Position numbers and translations under genes: made by a program. A stretch of DNA of 37,975 nt from Oscillospiraceae bacterium (GTDB lineage Bacteria > Bacillota > Clostridia > Oscillospirales > Oscillospiraceae). Positions 8,898-16,403 of the stretch are shown here, piece after piece (the first letter of the stretch is position 1; each line of letters opens with the position of its first letter). The notes under the pieces were generated by a model. That model did not search any database and was not told where the DNA came from. It saw nothing but the letters and a program-made list of their open reading frames with translations. Where the stretch lies: positions 1-37,975 of the forward strand of contig SVLO01000021.1 in NCBI GenBank assembly GCA_015067885.1, given 5' to 3'.

Positions 8898-9839
8898 TCA
8901 CTTCAAATCCAACGCCTTCTTGACCTTGGCAACGATGTCCTGTCCAATGAGATAGGACGCATCCTGGGTCTGGGCGCCAATGTGGGGGGACACGATAAAA
9001 TTCTCACATTCAAACAACGGCGAGTCGAACCCGGCATTTAGGGTCAGGCCACCATGGGCCAGCTCGTCCCCCATGACGTCGGTGGCGTAGCCACCCAGCC
9101 GGCCGCCGGTCAGCGCCTGATACATATCCTCCTCGTTGACGATACCGCCCCGGGACATATTCAGCACCACCGCATCTTTCTTCATGGTCCGGATGGAGTC
9201 AGTGCAAATCAAATTCCGGGTCTCGGGCAGCAGGGGCAGGTGGATGGTCACAAAATCGGACACCCGCAGCACCTCTTCCCGACTCATGCCCACGGCGAAG
9301 TTGCGCTCAAACTCCTCCGCAGACACAAAGGGGTCGTAGGCCACCACATTCATCTCAAAGGCGTCGGCCAGTTTGGCCACCCGGCGCCCCACACGGCCAA
9401 AGCCGAGAATACCAAGGGTCTTTCCCCGCAGCTCCCGGCCGTAGAACTTATACTTGTTCCACTGATGCTCCACCTTGACCTCCCGATTGGCCTGCATGGT
9501 TCCCCGGGAGATGTCCAGCATCTTGGCAATGGTCAACTCGGCCACGGCGTTGTCGCTCCAACCGGGGGCGTTGAACACCTGCACCCCCTTTTCCTCGGCG
9601 TAGTCCAGATCCACATGGTTCAGACCCACGGCGCACACGCCGATGGCCTTTAATTTCCCGGCCGCGTCAAGAATGGTTTTGTCAATGGCGGGGTCCACCC
9701 GCATCAACAACAGGTCGTACTCGCCAATGATGTCCGCCAGCCGCTCCCGGGTGGGCAGCAGCTCGGTATCCACCTGCATATATTGTTCCAGCTCGTCCCG
9801 AATGATGTGGTGGACCACATCGATAATAAGGCATTTCAT
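8898..9839 (-). CDS. NAD-dependent D-2-hydroxyacid dehydrogenase
   Basis: This 313-residue protein belongs to the phosphoglycerate/hydroxypyruvate dehydrogenase family, which interconverts 2-hydroxy and 2-keto acids. It shows the cofactor motif GFGRVG (146-151) with an acidic residue after the second strand (YDP), and the catalytic trio Arg230 (NMSRGG), Glu259 and His286 (PHIGA). The length is normal for the family without an ACT regulatory domain. The ATG at 9839 has GGAG upstream and starts the usual MKCLII beta strand; the in-frame extension upstream has no ribosome site. It is convergent with the SDR operon. A joint role in sugar-acid breakdown is possible but not shown. Confidence 0.9.
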   Translation of the reverse strand: MKCLIIDVVHHIIRDELEQYMQVDTELLPTRERLADIIGEYDLLLMRVDPAIDKTILDAAGKLKAIGVCAVGLNHVDLDYAEEKGVQVFNAPGWSDNAVAELTIAKMLDISRGTMQANREVKVEHQWNKYKFYGRELRGKTLGILGFGRVGRRVAKLADAFEMNVVAYDPFVSAEEFERNFAVGMSREEVLRVSDFVTIHLPLLPETRNLICTDSIRTMKKDAVVLNMSRGGIVNEEDMYQALTGGRLGGYATDVMGDELAHGGLTLNAGFDSPLFECENFIVSPHIGAQTQDASYLIGQDIVAKVKKALDLK

Positions 9840-9903
9840 GGGTAACCTGCTCCTTTTCGTTCTTTCCCTGAACCACACAGATAACATGGCCGTTTCACAA
9901 GGT

Positions 9904-9932
9904 TTTATAACATAACCCAACGTACAAAACAA
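9904..9932 (-). promoter_or_regulatory. Promoter of the hydroxyacid dehydrogenase
   Basis: On the minus strand TTGTTT and TATAAA are separated by 17 bases, 65 bases before the ATG at 9839. Confidence 0.55.
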
Positions 9933-9984
9933 GAATTATCCGCACAAATTTCGGCCACATTTTGTCCTGTCTGCGGCAAAGCTA

Positions 9985-10014
9985 CCGCCCCGACCGTTTC
10001 TGCAGCCGGGGCGG
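9985..10014 (-). terminator. Hairpin downstream of prfB
   Basis: CCGCCCCG pairs with CGGGGCGG (9985-9992 with 10007-10014) just after the prfB stop at 10033. There is no long T-run, so terminator strength is uncertain. Confidence 0.5.
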
Positions 10015-10032
10015 ACCGATTTGTGTATGCAA

Positions 10033-11154
10033 TTACTTGGTGGCCCAGTTGCCCGTAGCCTCGGCGGTCAGGTAGGCATTGATAAATCCGTCCAGGTCGC
10101 CGTCCATGACACCATTGATGTTGCTGGTCTCAAAGGCGGTACGGGTATCCTTGACCATCTGATAGGGCATAAAGACGTAGGAGCGAATTTGGCTGCCCCA
10201 CTCGATTTTCAACTGCACGCCCTTCAGGTCGGAGATCTTCTCCGCCTTCTCCTGCATCTGCAGCTCCACCAGCTTGGCCCGCAGCATTTTCATACAGTTG
10301 TCCTTGTTTTGGAACTGGGACCGCTCCTGCTGGCTGGCCACCACAACGCCGGTGGGCTTGTGGAGCAGGCGCACGGCGGAGGATGTCTTGTTTACGTGCT
10401 GGCCGCCGGCACCGCTGGCACGGTAGACCTGCATTTCAATGTCCTCGGGCCGGATCTCCATCTCCACATCCTCAGGCAGGTCGGGCATAACCTCCACCGA
10501 GGCAAAGGAGGTCTGTCGCCGCGCGTTGGCATCAAAGGGGGACACGCGCACCAGGCGATGCACACCATGCTCACCCCGCAGATAGCCGTAGGCATTCTCA
10601 CCCTCGATCATGATGGTGGCGGACTTCAGACCGGCGTCGTCCGCCTCCTGATAGTCCATAATGGTGTAGGAAAACCCATGCCGCTCGGTCCAGCGGGTGT
10701 ACATACGGTACAGCATCTGGGCCCAGTCCTGGGCCTCGGTGCCGCCGGCGCCGGGGTGGACGGTGAGAATGACGTTGCAGCTGTCGTACTCGCCGGTCAG
10801 CAGGGTCTGCAGCCGGGCGGCCTCCATATTGGCCTCCAGCTGGGCGAAGCCCTCCTCCAGCTCGGGGACCAAAGAGTCGTCCTCAAACTCGTTGCCCATC
10901 TCACACAGGGCCATCAAATCGTCCCACTGACTCTTGCGGCGGCGCTGGCCGTCCACCTTGTCCTGCAGATTCTTGATGCGCTGCTGCACCTTCTGCGCCT
11001 TTGCAAGGTTGTCCCAAAAGCCATCGGCGGCGGACTCCGCCTCCAGCATATCCAGCTCCCGCTCCGCGCTCTCCAAGTCCAGGGCATCGGCCAGGGACTC
11101 CAGGGCGGGCAGCAGGTTGTTCAGCTTCACTTTATATTCGTCAAATTGGAGCAT
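10033..11154 (-). CDS. prfB: Peptide chain release factor 2
   Basis: This 373-residue class I release factor recognises UGA and UAA and triggers peptide release at the ribosome. The stop-codon-reading tripeptide SPF is at 205-207 and the catalytic GGQ at 250-252, in GAGGQHVNKTSSAVR. The length and domain order match the family. The ATG at 11154 follows AGGAGAGAGG with a 7-base gap; an upstream in-frame ATG lacks this. Most bacterial prfB genes need a +1 frameshift at an in-frame UGA near codon 26. Here codons 25-26 read CTG GAC without interruption, so the autoregulatory frameshift is absent. The small membrane protein gene lies upstream, separated by a terminator. Confidence 0.97.
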   Translation of the reverse strand: MLQFDEYKVKLNNLLPALESLADALDLESAERELDMLEAESAADGFWDNLAKAQKVQQRIKNLQDKVDGQRRRKSQWDDLMALCEMGNEFEDDSLVPELEEGFAQLEANMEAARLQTLLTGEYDSCNVILTVHPGAGGTEAQDWAQMLYRMYTRWTERHGFSYTIMDYQEADDAGLKSATIMIEGENAYGYLRGEHGVHRLVRVSPFDANARRQTSFASVEVMPDLPEDVEMEIRPEDIEMQVYRASGAGGQHVNKTSSAVRLLHKPTGVVVASQQERSQFQNKDNCMKMLRAKLVELQMQEKAEKISDLKGVQLKIEWGSQIRSYVFMPYQMVKDTRTAFETSNINGVMDGDLDGFINAYLTAEATGNWATK

Positions 11155-11247
11155 AAATATACCTCTCTCCTGTTCCATATTCTCTCAGTGTATTATTATA
11201 TACAAGTTTCCCCGCAAAGTAAAGCACAATCCCACTTGCGGAATAAA

Positions 11248-11283
11248 AAAACAGGGTATCCGCAAACCGGACACCCTGTTTCA
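11248..11283 (-). terminator. Rho-independent terminator of the small membrane protein gene
   Basis: AAACAGGGT and ACCCTGTTT, with an inner CCG/CGG, form an imperfect stem. On the minus strand a run of seven T follows. It closes the gene at 11309 and separates it from prfB. Confidence 0.8.
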
Positions 11284-11308
11284 AACTCTGTTTTGTTTTC
11301 CGCCGAAA

Positions 11309-11677
11309 TCAACCGTTCTTGCCGTGGGGACGGACCGCGGCGATAAGCAGCACGATAAAGGGCAGCAGCACCATCAAAACAACACCAAAACCAATCATAA
11401 TGGTGCCAATGCCAACGCCGCCATGCGCAAGACCCTTGCACGCAACAACAACCGGCTGGACGAACATGGAGTTGACCGTGGAAACCAAGCCCTTCTTAAG
11501 CGCGCTGATGATCGCAAGGCAAACCATGCAGGATGCGGGAAGTACGGAAAGGAACCCGCCCAGGAACCAGTCACCGGCAAAGCCGCGGCGGCTGTTCACA
11601 CCCTGAATCATGAAACCCCAAACGTACCAAATGACAACCATAGCCACCAGGCTGCAAACGATGTACAAAGCATTCAT
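11309..11677 (-). CDS. Small integral membrane protein of unknown function
   Basis: This 122-residue hydrophobic protein has about three membrane-spanning segments: near 3-22, a middle one around 35-58, and a long C-terminal one around 82-112 rich in Gly, Ile and Val. It ends in a short basic tail (RPHGKNG). I recognise no family. The ATG at 11677 is preceded by GGAGG with a 9-base gap; an in-frame upstream extension with many Lys/Arg lacks a ribosome site. It stands alone between two terminated units. Confidence 0.65.
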   Translation of the reverse strand: MNALYIVCSLVAMVVIWYVWGFMIQGVNSRRGFAGDWFLGGFLSVLPASCMVCLAIISALKKGLVSTVNSMFVQPVVVACKGLAHGGVGIGTIMIGFGVVLMVLLPFIVLLIAAVRPHGKNG

Positions 11678-11811
11678 CCTAAATTTCCTCCGTAATCTAT
11701 CTGTTTTCTTGTGCGCCAAAGGGCCACAAGGAACCGACTATGGTGATTATACACTATCCTTTCCCAATATGCAAGCAGGAATTTCGGTTTTTTCTTTATT
11801 TTCCCCGCCCC

Positions 11812-11925
11812 TCATCGGTCACTTTTCTGCCACTCCTGCTCATCCCGAAAAATCAGATCGTCCACGTCCCGCTCCCGGGGCGGCTTGCGCTTGGTGTCCT
11901 CCTGGGCACCCGCCTGTTGGCACAT
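11812..11925 (-). CDS. Possible small hydrophilic protein, 37 residues
   Basis: This short frame encodes a highly charged peptide, Arg/Asp/Glu-rich and ending in EWQKSDR. The ATG at 11925 has a perfect AGGAGG 7 bases upstream, which is the main support. A second ATG six codons earlier also has GAGGAG. There is no known family, and it could be fortuitous. It lies in the otherwise empty 450-bp gap between the membrane protein and the GH127-like gene. Confidence 0.4.
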   Translation of the reverse strand: MCQQAGAQEDTKRKPPRERDVDDLIFRDEQEWQKSDR

Positions 11926-12040
11926 AGTCCTTCCTCCTGTCATAGATAAACACTCCTCACCAGTATATGCGCCCACTCCGCCCCTTATCCACCCCTCGGC
12001 AAAAAAGCTAATATTGTCCATAAACGCGAACATATTTGTC

Positions 12041-12069
12041 TTGTTTTTCCCCTTGCCCTGTGCTATAAA
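12041..12069 (+). promoter_or_regulatory. Promoter of the GH127-like gene
   Basis: TTGTTT and TATAAA are separated by 17 bases, about 55 bases before the ATG at 12125. The -35 flank is shared with the SDR promoter. Confidence 0.6.
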
Positions 12070-12124
12070 AGCCTTGTAATACAGTCGCGCTCCGATGTGC
12101 GGCTGAAAAGGAGTTGGGTCCGCA

Positions 12125-14206
12125 ATGAAAGTATTTAAGGCAAACAACCCCAATATTATCTACATCGGCAGTTGGACCGATCAGGACAGCGCCAAAACCG
12201 CCAAATTCGACTTCTGCAAGTTCTTCATCCTGTTTCGGGGCGCCTGCCTCAAACTCCATGCCGAGGGCGAGCTGCTGTGCAGCGTGGACGGCGCCGCCGA
12301 CACCGCTGATACTGAATTCACCCTTGCCGACGGCACCCACACCCTGCTGGTCACCGTTAAGGCCGGTTTCCGGCTGAATTCCGTGGAAACGGACGCACTC
12401 CTGAGCGCCAATGAGGAGCTGCGCCACGCCTATAATGATGAGATCGTACACATCCTTTTGGGCCGTGAGGGTACCGACCCCAACACTTGGCAGCCCGTGT
12501 CCCCCGTCGCCCGCCGGCCGGAGACCGGCGTGAAGCCGGGCGGTCTGCTGGGCCGCCTGTTCGAGGAAAACGTGGCCCGCATCAAGCGCTGCGCCGCCGA
12601 CCCCGACACCCTGGACCTGCCCGAGGGGGCCAAGCGCGACCTGGGCTGGGTGGAGTGGCTGCCCGCCTCGCTGAAGGACGGCCGGGTCATGGGCGGTGCC
12701 GCCAAGGCTCTGCGCTGGGGCGAGGATGCCGGCCTGCGTGCCATCGTGGACGACGCCATCGGCCGCATCGAGGCCACCATGCGCCCCGACGGCTGGTACA
12801 ACTACTACCCCGAGTCGGAGTACGGCGTCAACTACTACCCCAACGTGGAAAACTCCACGGACGTCATCCTCAGCAGCGAGAAAAAGTCCTTCGACCGCAT
12901 CTTTTGGTCCTACGGCATGGTGGCCGCCGGCAAAGCGGGCAACGCCAAGGCTTACGACCTCATTCGTCGTATGTACGACTGGCTGGAAAACAGCCCCTAC
13001 GCCAACCAGCTTCTGCTGGCCCACAACAGCACCAACTCCCTCACCGGCAACCTGGTGCTGGCCGAGTCCGAGGCCGGCAAGGCGGAGGATATGCTGCTGA
13101 GCCAGACCTCTTTGGATAAGCACACCGTGCTGGCCGGCATGGCCGCCCGCAACCCCGTTATCTTCAGCAACTACCCCGCCGACCGCCCCCACTGCTACTG
13201 TATCATGGACATTTTAGCCGCCCTGGCCGAGTACCGCCTGACCGGCCAGCAGCGCTATTTGGACGCCGCTTTGGGCGGTTGGGAGGTCTACAACCGCTAC
13301 TACAAGCACCCGGGCGCCATCACCGCCATCTGCGAGCAGGACGGCCCCTACTACCCCGGCTCCTATCAGATGAACATCGGCCACACCGGCGAGACCTGTG
13401 GCACCGTGTTTTGGCTGTGGCTGAATTTGGAGCTGCTGGAGCTGTTCCCCGACCAGGAGAAATACGCCGCCGAGATCGAAGACGGTCTGCTCAACACCCT
13501 GCCCTCCGCCTTCATGGCGGACCAGGGCGTGCGCTATCACAACGTACTGCAGGGCCGCAAAAACGTCTGTAATGCTCCCGTGGGCAACACCATCGGCACC
13601 TGCTGCGAAATGACCACCACCCTCACCCTGGGCGATTGCCCCCAGTACACCTTCCTGTCCAATGACGAAGGTCTGTGGCTGCACCAGCTGGTGTCCTACG
13701 AGGCCAAGTGCGGTCAGTGGGACTTCTGCGTGGACAGCGACATTCTGCATAAGCATCAGCTCACCTTCACCGTCCGCTCCGCCCCCGACCGCGAGCAGTC
13801 CGTCAAGCTGCGCGTGCCCGCCTGGGCCAACGACACCACCCTCACCCTCAATGGCCGGCCCATGGCCGCCCGGCCGGGCAGCTTTGCGGAGATTCGGCGA
13901 ATTTGGCACCCCGGCGATACCGTCACCCTCACCTTCTCTCCCGCCCTTTGCGTCCGGCCCTATACCGGCGTGGAGCAGGCGGAGAATGGCAAGGGCCGCT
14001 TCTGCGTCACCTACGGTCCCTACCTCATGGCCCTGACCGGCATGGCCGAAAAGGCGCTGCCCACCGTCACCGCCGCCGCGGCCGACCTGCGCGTGGAGCA
14101 GACGGAGGCCTCCGTCCGGATCCCCGTCAACGGCGGTATGGTCTTCCGCCCCTATTTTGAGTTCGGTGACGAGATCGAATTCAACTGCTACCCTGTTTTT
14201 GAATAA
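12125..14206 (+). CDS. GH127-like glycoside hydrolase (beta-L-arabinofuranosidase superfamily)
   Basis: This is a 693-residue protein without a signal peptide, so it probably acts in the cytoplasm on imported oligosaccharides. The core matches the DUF1680/GH127 (alpha/alpha)6-barrel family. The unusual zinc-cysteine active site of that family is present: Glu423 and Cys425 in HTGETCGTV, and the Cys493-Cys494 pair in IGTCCEMT. These correspond to the ligands and the cysteine nucleophile known from the Bifidobacterium enzyme. The first ~90 residues form an extra beta-rich domain (IIYIGSW ... CSVDG) resembling the jelly-roll placed before some carbohydrate esterases. AAGGAG lies 11 bases before the ATG. 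It is a single gene closed by a strong terminator. The exact sugar specificity is unknown, as related GH families (GH142, GH146) share the fold. Confidence 0.85.
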   Translation: MKVFKANNPNIIYIGSWTDQDSAKTAKFDFCKFFILFRGACLKLHAEGELLCSVDGAADTADTEFTLADGTHTLLVTVKAGFRLNSVETDALLSANEELRHAYNDEIVHILLGREGTDPNTWQPVSPVARRPETGVKPGGLLGRLFEENVARIKRCAADPDTLDLPEGAKRDLGWVEWLPASLKDGRVMGGAAKALRWGEDAGLRAIVDDAIGRIEATMRPDGWYNYYPESEYGVNYYPNVENSTDVILSSEKKSFDRIFWSYGMVAAGKAGNAKAYDLIRRMYDWLENSPYANQLLLAHNSTNSLTGNLVLAESEAGKAEDMLLSQTSLDKHTVLAGMAARNPVIFSNYPADRPHCYCIMDILAALAEYRLTGQQRYLDAALGGWEVYNRYYKHPGAITAICEQDGPYYPGSYQMNIGHTGETCGTVFWLWLNLELLELFPDQEKYAAEIEDGLLNTLPSAFMADQGVRYHNVLQGRKNVCNAPVGNTIGTCCEMTTTLTLGDCPQYTFLSNDEGLWLHQLVSYEAKCGQWDFCVDSDILHKHQLTFTVRSAPDREQSVKLRVPAWANDTTLTLNGRPMAARPGSFAEIRRIWHPGDTVTLTFSPALCVRPYTGVEQAENGKGRFCVTYGPYLMALTGMAEKALPTVTAAAADLRVEQTEASVRIPVNGGMVFRPYFEFGDEIEFNCYPVFE

Positions 14207-14227
14207 CGCCCAACGCACCAACACCTG

Positions 14228-14261
14228 ACGGGACAGCGGTTTGCGCCGCTGTCCCGTTTTT
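14228..14261 (+). terminator. Rho-independent terminator of the GH127-like gene
   Basis: ACGGGACAGCGG and its complement (14228-14239 with 14246-14257) form a perfect 12-bp stem followed by five T. Confidence 0.9.
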
Positions 14262-14298
14262 CGTGGAACTCCGTCGAACACTTTCTGCACTTTTGGGG

Positions 14299-14327
14299 TT
14301 GACAAAGTCGGCCCTGCGTGTTATTAT
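14299..14327 (+). promoter_or_regulatory. Strong promoter of the tRNA operon
   Basis: Consensus TTGACA, a 17-base spacer and TATTAT lie 41 bases upstream of tRNA-Leu. Confidence 0.85.
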
Positions 14328-14367
14328 GGTTAGGCTCTTTAGAGCAGGAGTAACCGGAGCCACCCAT

Positions 14368-14454
14368 GCCGGAGTGGCGGAATTGGCAGACGCCAGGGAC
14401 TTAAAATCCCTTGGGAGTGATCCCGTGCCGGTTCGACCCCGGTCTCCGGCACCA
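14368..14454 (+). tRNA. tRNA-Leu (TAA)
   Basis: This is an 87-base class II tRNA with an acceptor stem GCCGGAG/CTCCGGC, an anticodon stem AGGGA/TCCCT around loop CTTAAAA (anticodon TAA), a variable arm (GGGAGTGATCCC), a TTCGA T-loop and encoded CCA. It is first in a two-tRNA operon. Confidence 0.97.
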
Positions 14455-14457
14455 TAT

Positions 14458-14533
14458 CGCGGAGTAGAGCAGTTGGCAGCTCGTCGGGCTCATAACCCGG
14501 AGGTCGCAGGTTCAAGTCCTGCCTCCGCAACCA
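14458..14533 (+). tRNA. Initiator tRNA-fMet (CAT)
   Basis: This is a 76-base tRNA with CCA encoded. Two initiator hallmarks are visible: the mismatched first acceptor pair (C1 against A72 in CGCGGAG/CTCCGCA) and three G-C pairs (GGG/CCC) at the base of the anticodon loop CTCATAA. It starts 3 bases after tRNA-Leu. Its 3' half is the integration site of the island array: the 46 bases from the anticodon loop to one base past CCA recur three times downstream. Confidence 0.97.
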
Positions 14534-14534
14534 T
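14489..14534 (+). repeat. att core copy A, inside the intact tRNA-fMet
   Basis: These are the 46 bases from CTCATAA (anticodon loop) to CAACCAT. They are identical to copies at 19925, 29257 and 37392. Copy A is the junction with the left end of island 1 and keeps the tRNA functional. Confidence 0.95.
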
Positions 14535-14539
14535 TAGGA

Positions 14540-14576
14540 AAGCCTCGCTATCTCAGGGTAGCGAGGCTTCTTTTTT
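14540..14576 (+). terminator. Terminator of the tRNA operon, contributed by island 1
   Basis: AAGCCTCGCTA pairs with TAGCGAGGCTT and is followed by C and six T. A nearly identical hairpin follows att copy B, but different ones follow C and D, so the terminator travels with each island. Confidence 0.9.
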
Positions 14577-14664
14577 ATGTTAAAAATGGGAAAAATCCAC
14601 GGCAAAAATTAACTCCAACCCGATGCTGTCAAGCCTCGTCTTGCCATCTTCGCGAATTTTTCTC

Positions 14665-14711
14665 GTCGGCATCCGGTCGGCACGTCGTCGGCGCCGCCGT
14701 CGGCGTGGTCG
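14665..14711 (+). other. Island 1 left arm: phased GTCG direct repeats
   Basis: GTCG starts at 14665, 14676, 14687, 14699 and 14708, spaced 11, 11, 12 and 9. The series ends in GTGGTCGG, 173 bases after the core. Islands 2 and 3 have the same final geometry. These are probable recombinase arm-binding sites. Apart from the terminator and the RM promoter, the 350-bp stretch 14534-14884 contains nothing else I can recognise. Confidence 0.6.
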
Positions 14712-14821
14712 GTACATACTAAAAACTTGAAATAATGCGTGCCTTCTGCGCATAAAGTCCATTTTTACGGACAGCGCTTGCTCTATTCTAACATTGTAAG
14801 CGCATACGCTGTACATTCGCT

Positions 14822-14850
14822 TTGAAAAACACGTCGAAGTATGGTATGAT
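14822..14850 (+). promoter_or_regulatory. Promoter of the type II RM operon
   Basis: TTGAAA, a 17-base spacer and TATGAT lie 34 bases before the endonuclease ATG. A small palindrome AGCG-CATA-CGCT (14799-14810) just upstream could be a regulator site. Confidence 0.65.
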
Positions 14851-14884
14851 TACAAAACAGAAAAGAGCGCAGGAGGTACCACAA

Positions 14885-15355
14885 ATGAAAGCAACCATCA
14901 AGAACATCATCCAGCGTAGCATCAGAGAGCACCTTTTGCCCCTTGCCCAGAAGTACAAAGGCAAAGAGATTTGTACAAAGCCCGTCGACCTTGCTTTCTT
15001 TGACGGTGTGGAGTGGAATGTTCTGGAGCTGAAGGCCGGTGGCGATCTTGACAGTTCCAATGCTCCATCTAATGTAGAGAAGCTGCTGACAATTTACGTC
15101 GATATGGGTATTGAAAACTGCAAGGCTTATTTCGCTGCTTTGTATAACAAAGATGGCGAAGGTAACACATGGAAGGGCGCGGTCAAGAAGCACATGGCCT
15201 TCCCTGAGATGTTCTTGATTGGCAAGGGTTTTTGGGCCAAAATCCTCCCTGCCGAGATCTCCTTTGACGAATTTGTCGCGATATACAAAGAGGCTCTGGA
15301 GCAGATTGATTTGAACTCCAGAATCAAGAGCATGATTGATGCTTGTATCCGTTGA
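14885..15355 (+). CDS. Type II restriction endonuclease, TdeIII-like
   Basis: This is a 156-residue protein. The nuclease core of the PD-(D/E)xK type is visible as an acidic residue in PVDLAFFD (Asp35/Asp40) followed by LELKAGGDLD with Glu48 and Lys50. The block from ELKAGGDLD through FLIGKGFWAKILP recalls TdeIII-family endonucleases, which cut unmethylated foreign DNA. It is at the short end for that family. AGGAGG lies 8 bases before the ATG at 14885. The next gene, a methyltransferase, starts 4 bases after the stop (or overlaps, if its earlier ATG is used). Assignment to an RM system is firm from context; the exact family is likely but not certain. Confidence 0.7.
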   Translation: MKATIKNIIQRSIREHLLPLAQKYKGKEICTKPVDLAFFDGVEWNVLELKAGGDLDSSNAPSNVEKLLTIYVDMGIENCKAYFAALYNKDGEGNTWKGAVKKHMAFPEMFLIGKGFWAKILPAEISFDEFVAIYKEALEQIDLNSRIKSMIDACIR

Positions 15356-15359
15356 TGCT

Positions 15360-16094
15360 ATGTATAACATAACGAAAGTAAAATCGCCAAAATACACGCT
15401 TGTCAACGGCGATTGTCTGGATTACCTAGGCCAAATCCCGGATCACTGTGTTGATTTGATTTTGACGGATCCCCCGTACAATATCGCCCAGTACTCCACC
15501 GGAAACATTCCTCTGCCTGGGCGAACCGCATTGAACAATGACCTCGCTGAATGGGATTTGGCTCCGATTGAGCCCAGAAAGTTGTTGGACGACTTCAAGC
15601 GCATCATCAAACCAGACGGGAATATCTTTATCTTCACCAGCTATAATCTCATTGGAAAGTGGCACGAAGTCTTCGACAGCGAATTTGACACTTTTCAGTT
15701 CTTCGTTTGGCATAAGACAAATCCAGCACCCAAGATATTCAAAAACGGCTTTCTCAACAGCTGTGAAATGATTGCTTGTATGTGGAACAAAGGACATAAG
15801 TGGAATTTCAGCAATCAGCGCGATATGCATAATTTTTTTGAAAGTCCGATTTGCATGAAGCCGGAACGCTTGTCCAATCCCAAACACCCCGCACAAAAGC
15901 CGGTAAAACTGCTGGAACACATCATCTCCATTGCTTCCAATGAAAACGATGTTGTCTTTGATCCTTTTATGGGTGTGGGGTCTACCGGAGTTGCAGCATT
16001 GAAAAACAATCGAAAGTTTATCGGTATTGAGATTGACAAGTCATACTTTGATGCGGCAAGAGGCCGGCTTTTCGATAAGGAAGCCATATTTTAG
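15360..16094 (+). CDS. DNA methyltransferase, beta class (N6-adenine or N4-cytosine)
   Basis: This 244-residue protein has the motif order of beta-class amino-methyltransferases: catalytic TDPPYN early (Asp37-Tyr40), HPAQKPVKLLEHII before the cofactor site, and the SAM-binding FDPFMGVGSTG late (from ~200). It should protect the site cut by the preceding endonuclease. The start is uncertain. An ATG at 15336 would overlap the endonuclease gene by 20 bases. The ATG at 15360 begins closer to the MTase core but has no clear ribosome site, suggesting translational coupling. It is the second gene of the R-M-wHTH operon. Confidence 0.9.
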   Translation: MYNITKVKSPKYTLVNGDCLDYLGQIPDHCVDLILTDPPYNIAQYSTGNIPLPGRTALNNDLAEWDLAPIEPRKLLDDFKRIIKPDGNIFIFTSYNLIGKWHEVFDSEFDTFQFFVWHKTNPAPKIFKNGFLNSCEMIACMWNKGHKWNFSNQRDMHNFFESPICMKPERLSNPKHPAQKPVKLLEHIISIASNENDVVFDPFMGVGSTGVAALKNNRKFIGIEIDKSYFDAARGRLFDKEAIF

Positions 16095-16109
16095 GAAGGA
16101 GAATATAAC

Positions 16110-16364
16110 ATGAGTTGTTACACCGAAAACGAAATTGCCGATGTTGTGTTGAACATCATCAGAGAGCATCCTGGAATACGGACGTCTGCACTTATCACAG
16201 AGGCTAGGGCTCGAATGCATCCGGATGGAGAAGATCTCGTGATTTTAGATAATAGAAATGACGATAAGTTTTCTCAAAAAGTCCGCAACATCAAGAGTCA
16301 CGACACCATCGCAGCACAAGTTAGAACTGTAGGCGAACGAGATCGTCAATGGTTTCCCGTATAA
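16110..16364 (+). CDS. Small DNA-binding-like protein of the RM operon
   Basis: This 84-residue protein is probably a winged helix: N-terminal helices YTENEIADVVLNIIREHPG and IRTSALITEARARM, then a basic stretch and a C-terminal QWFPV strand. It starts 15 bases after the methylase with AAGGAG upstream, and its stop codon lies in the terminator hairpin shared with the convergent Dam-type methylase. Its size and place fit a specificity accessory or controller of the restriction system. That role is inference; I recognise no named family. Confidence 0.7.
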   Translation: MSCYTENEIADVVLNIIREHPGIRTSALITEARARMHPDGEDLVILDNRNDDKFSQKVRNIKSHDTIAAQVRTVGERDRQWFPV

Positions 16365-16403
16365 TAACAAACCTCCCAGTGTTAAACTGGGAGGTTTGTT
16401 ATT
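16363..16403. terminator. Shared bidirectional terminator inside the RM system
   Basis: A perfect 18-bp stem (16363-16380 with 16386-16403) with loop GTTAA contains the stop codons of both converging genes. AT-rich arms give T-runs on either strand. Confidence 0.9.
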
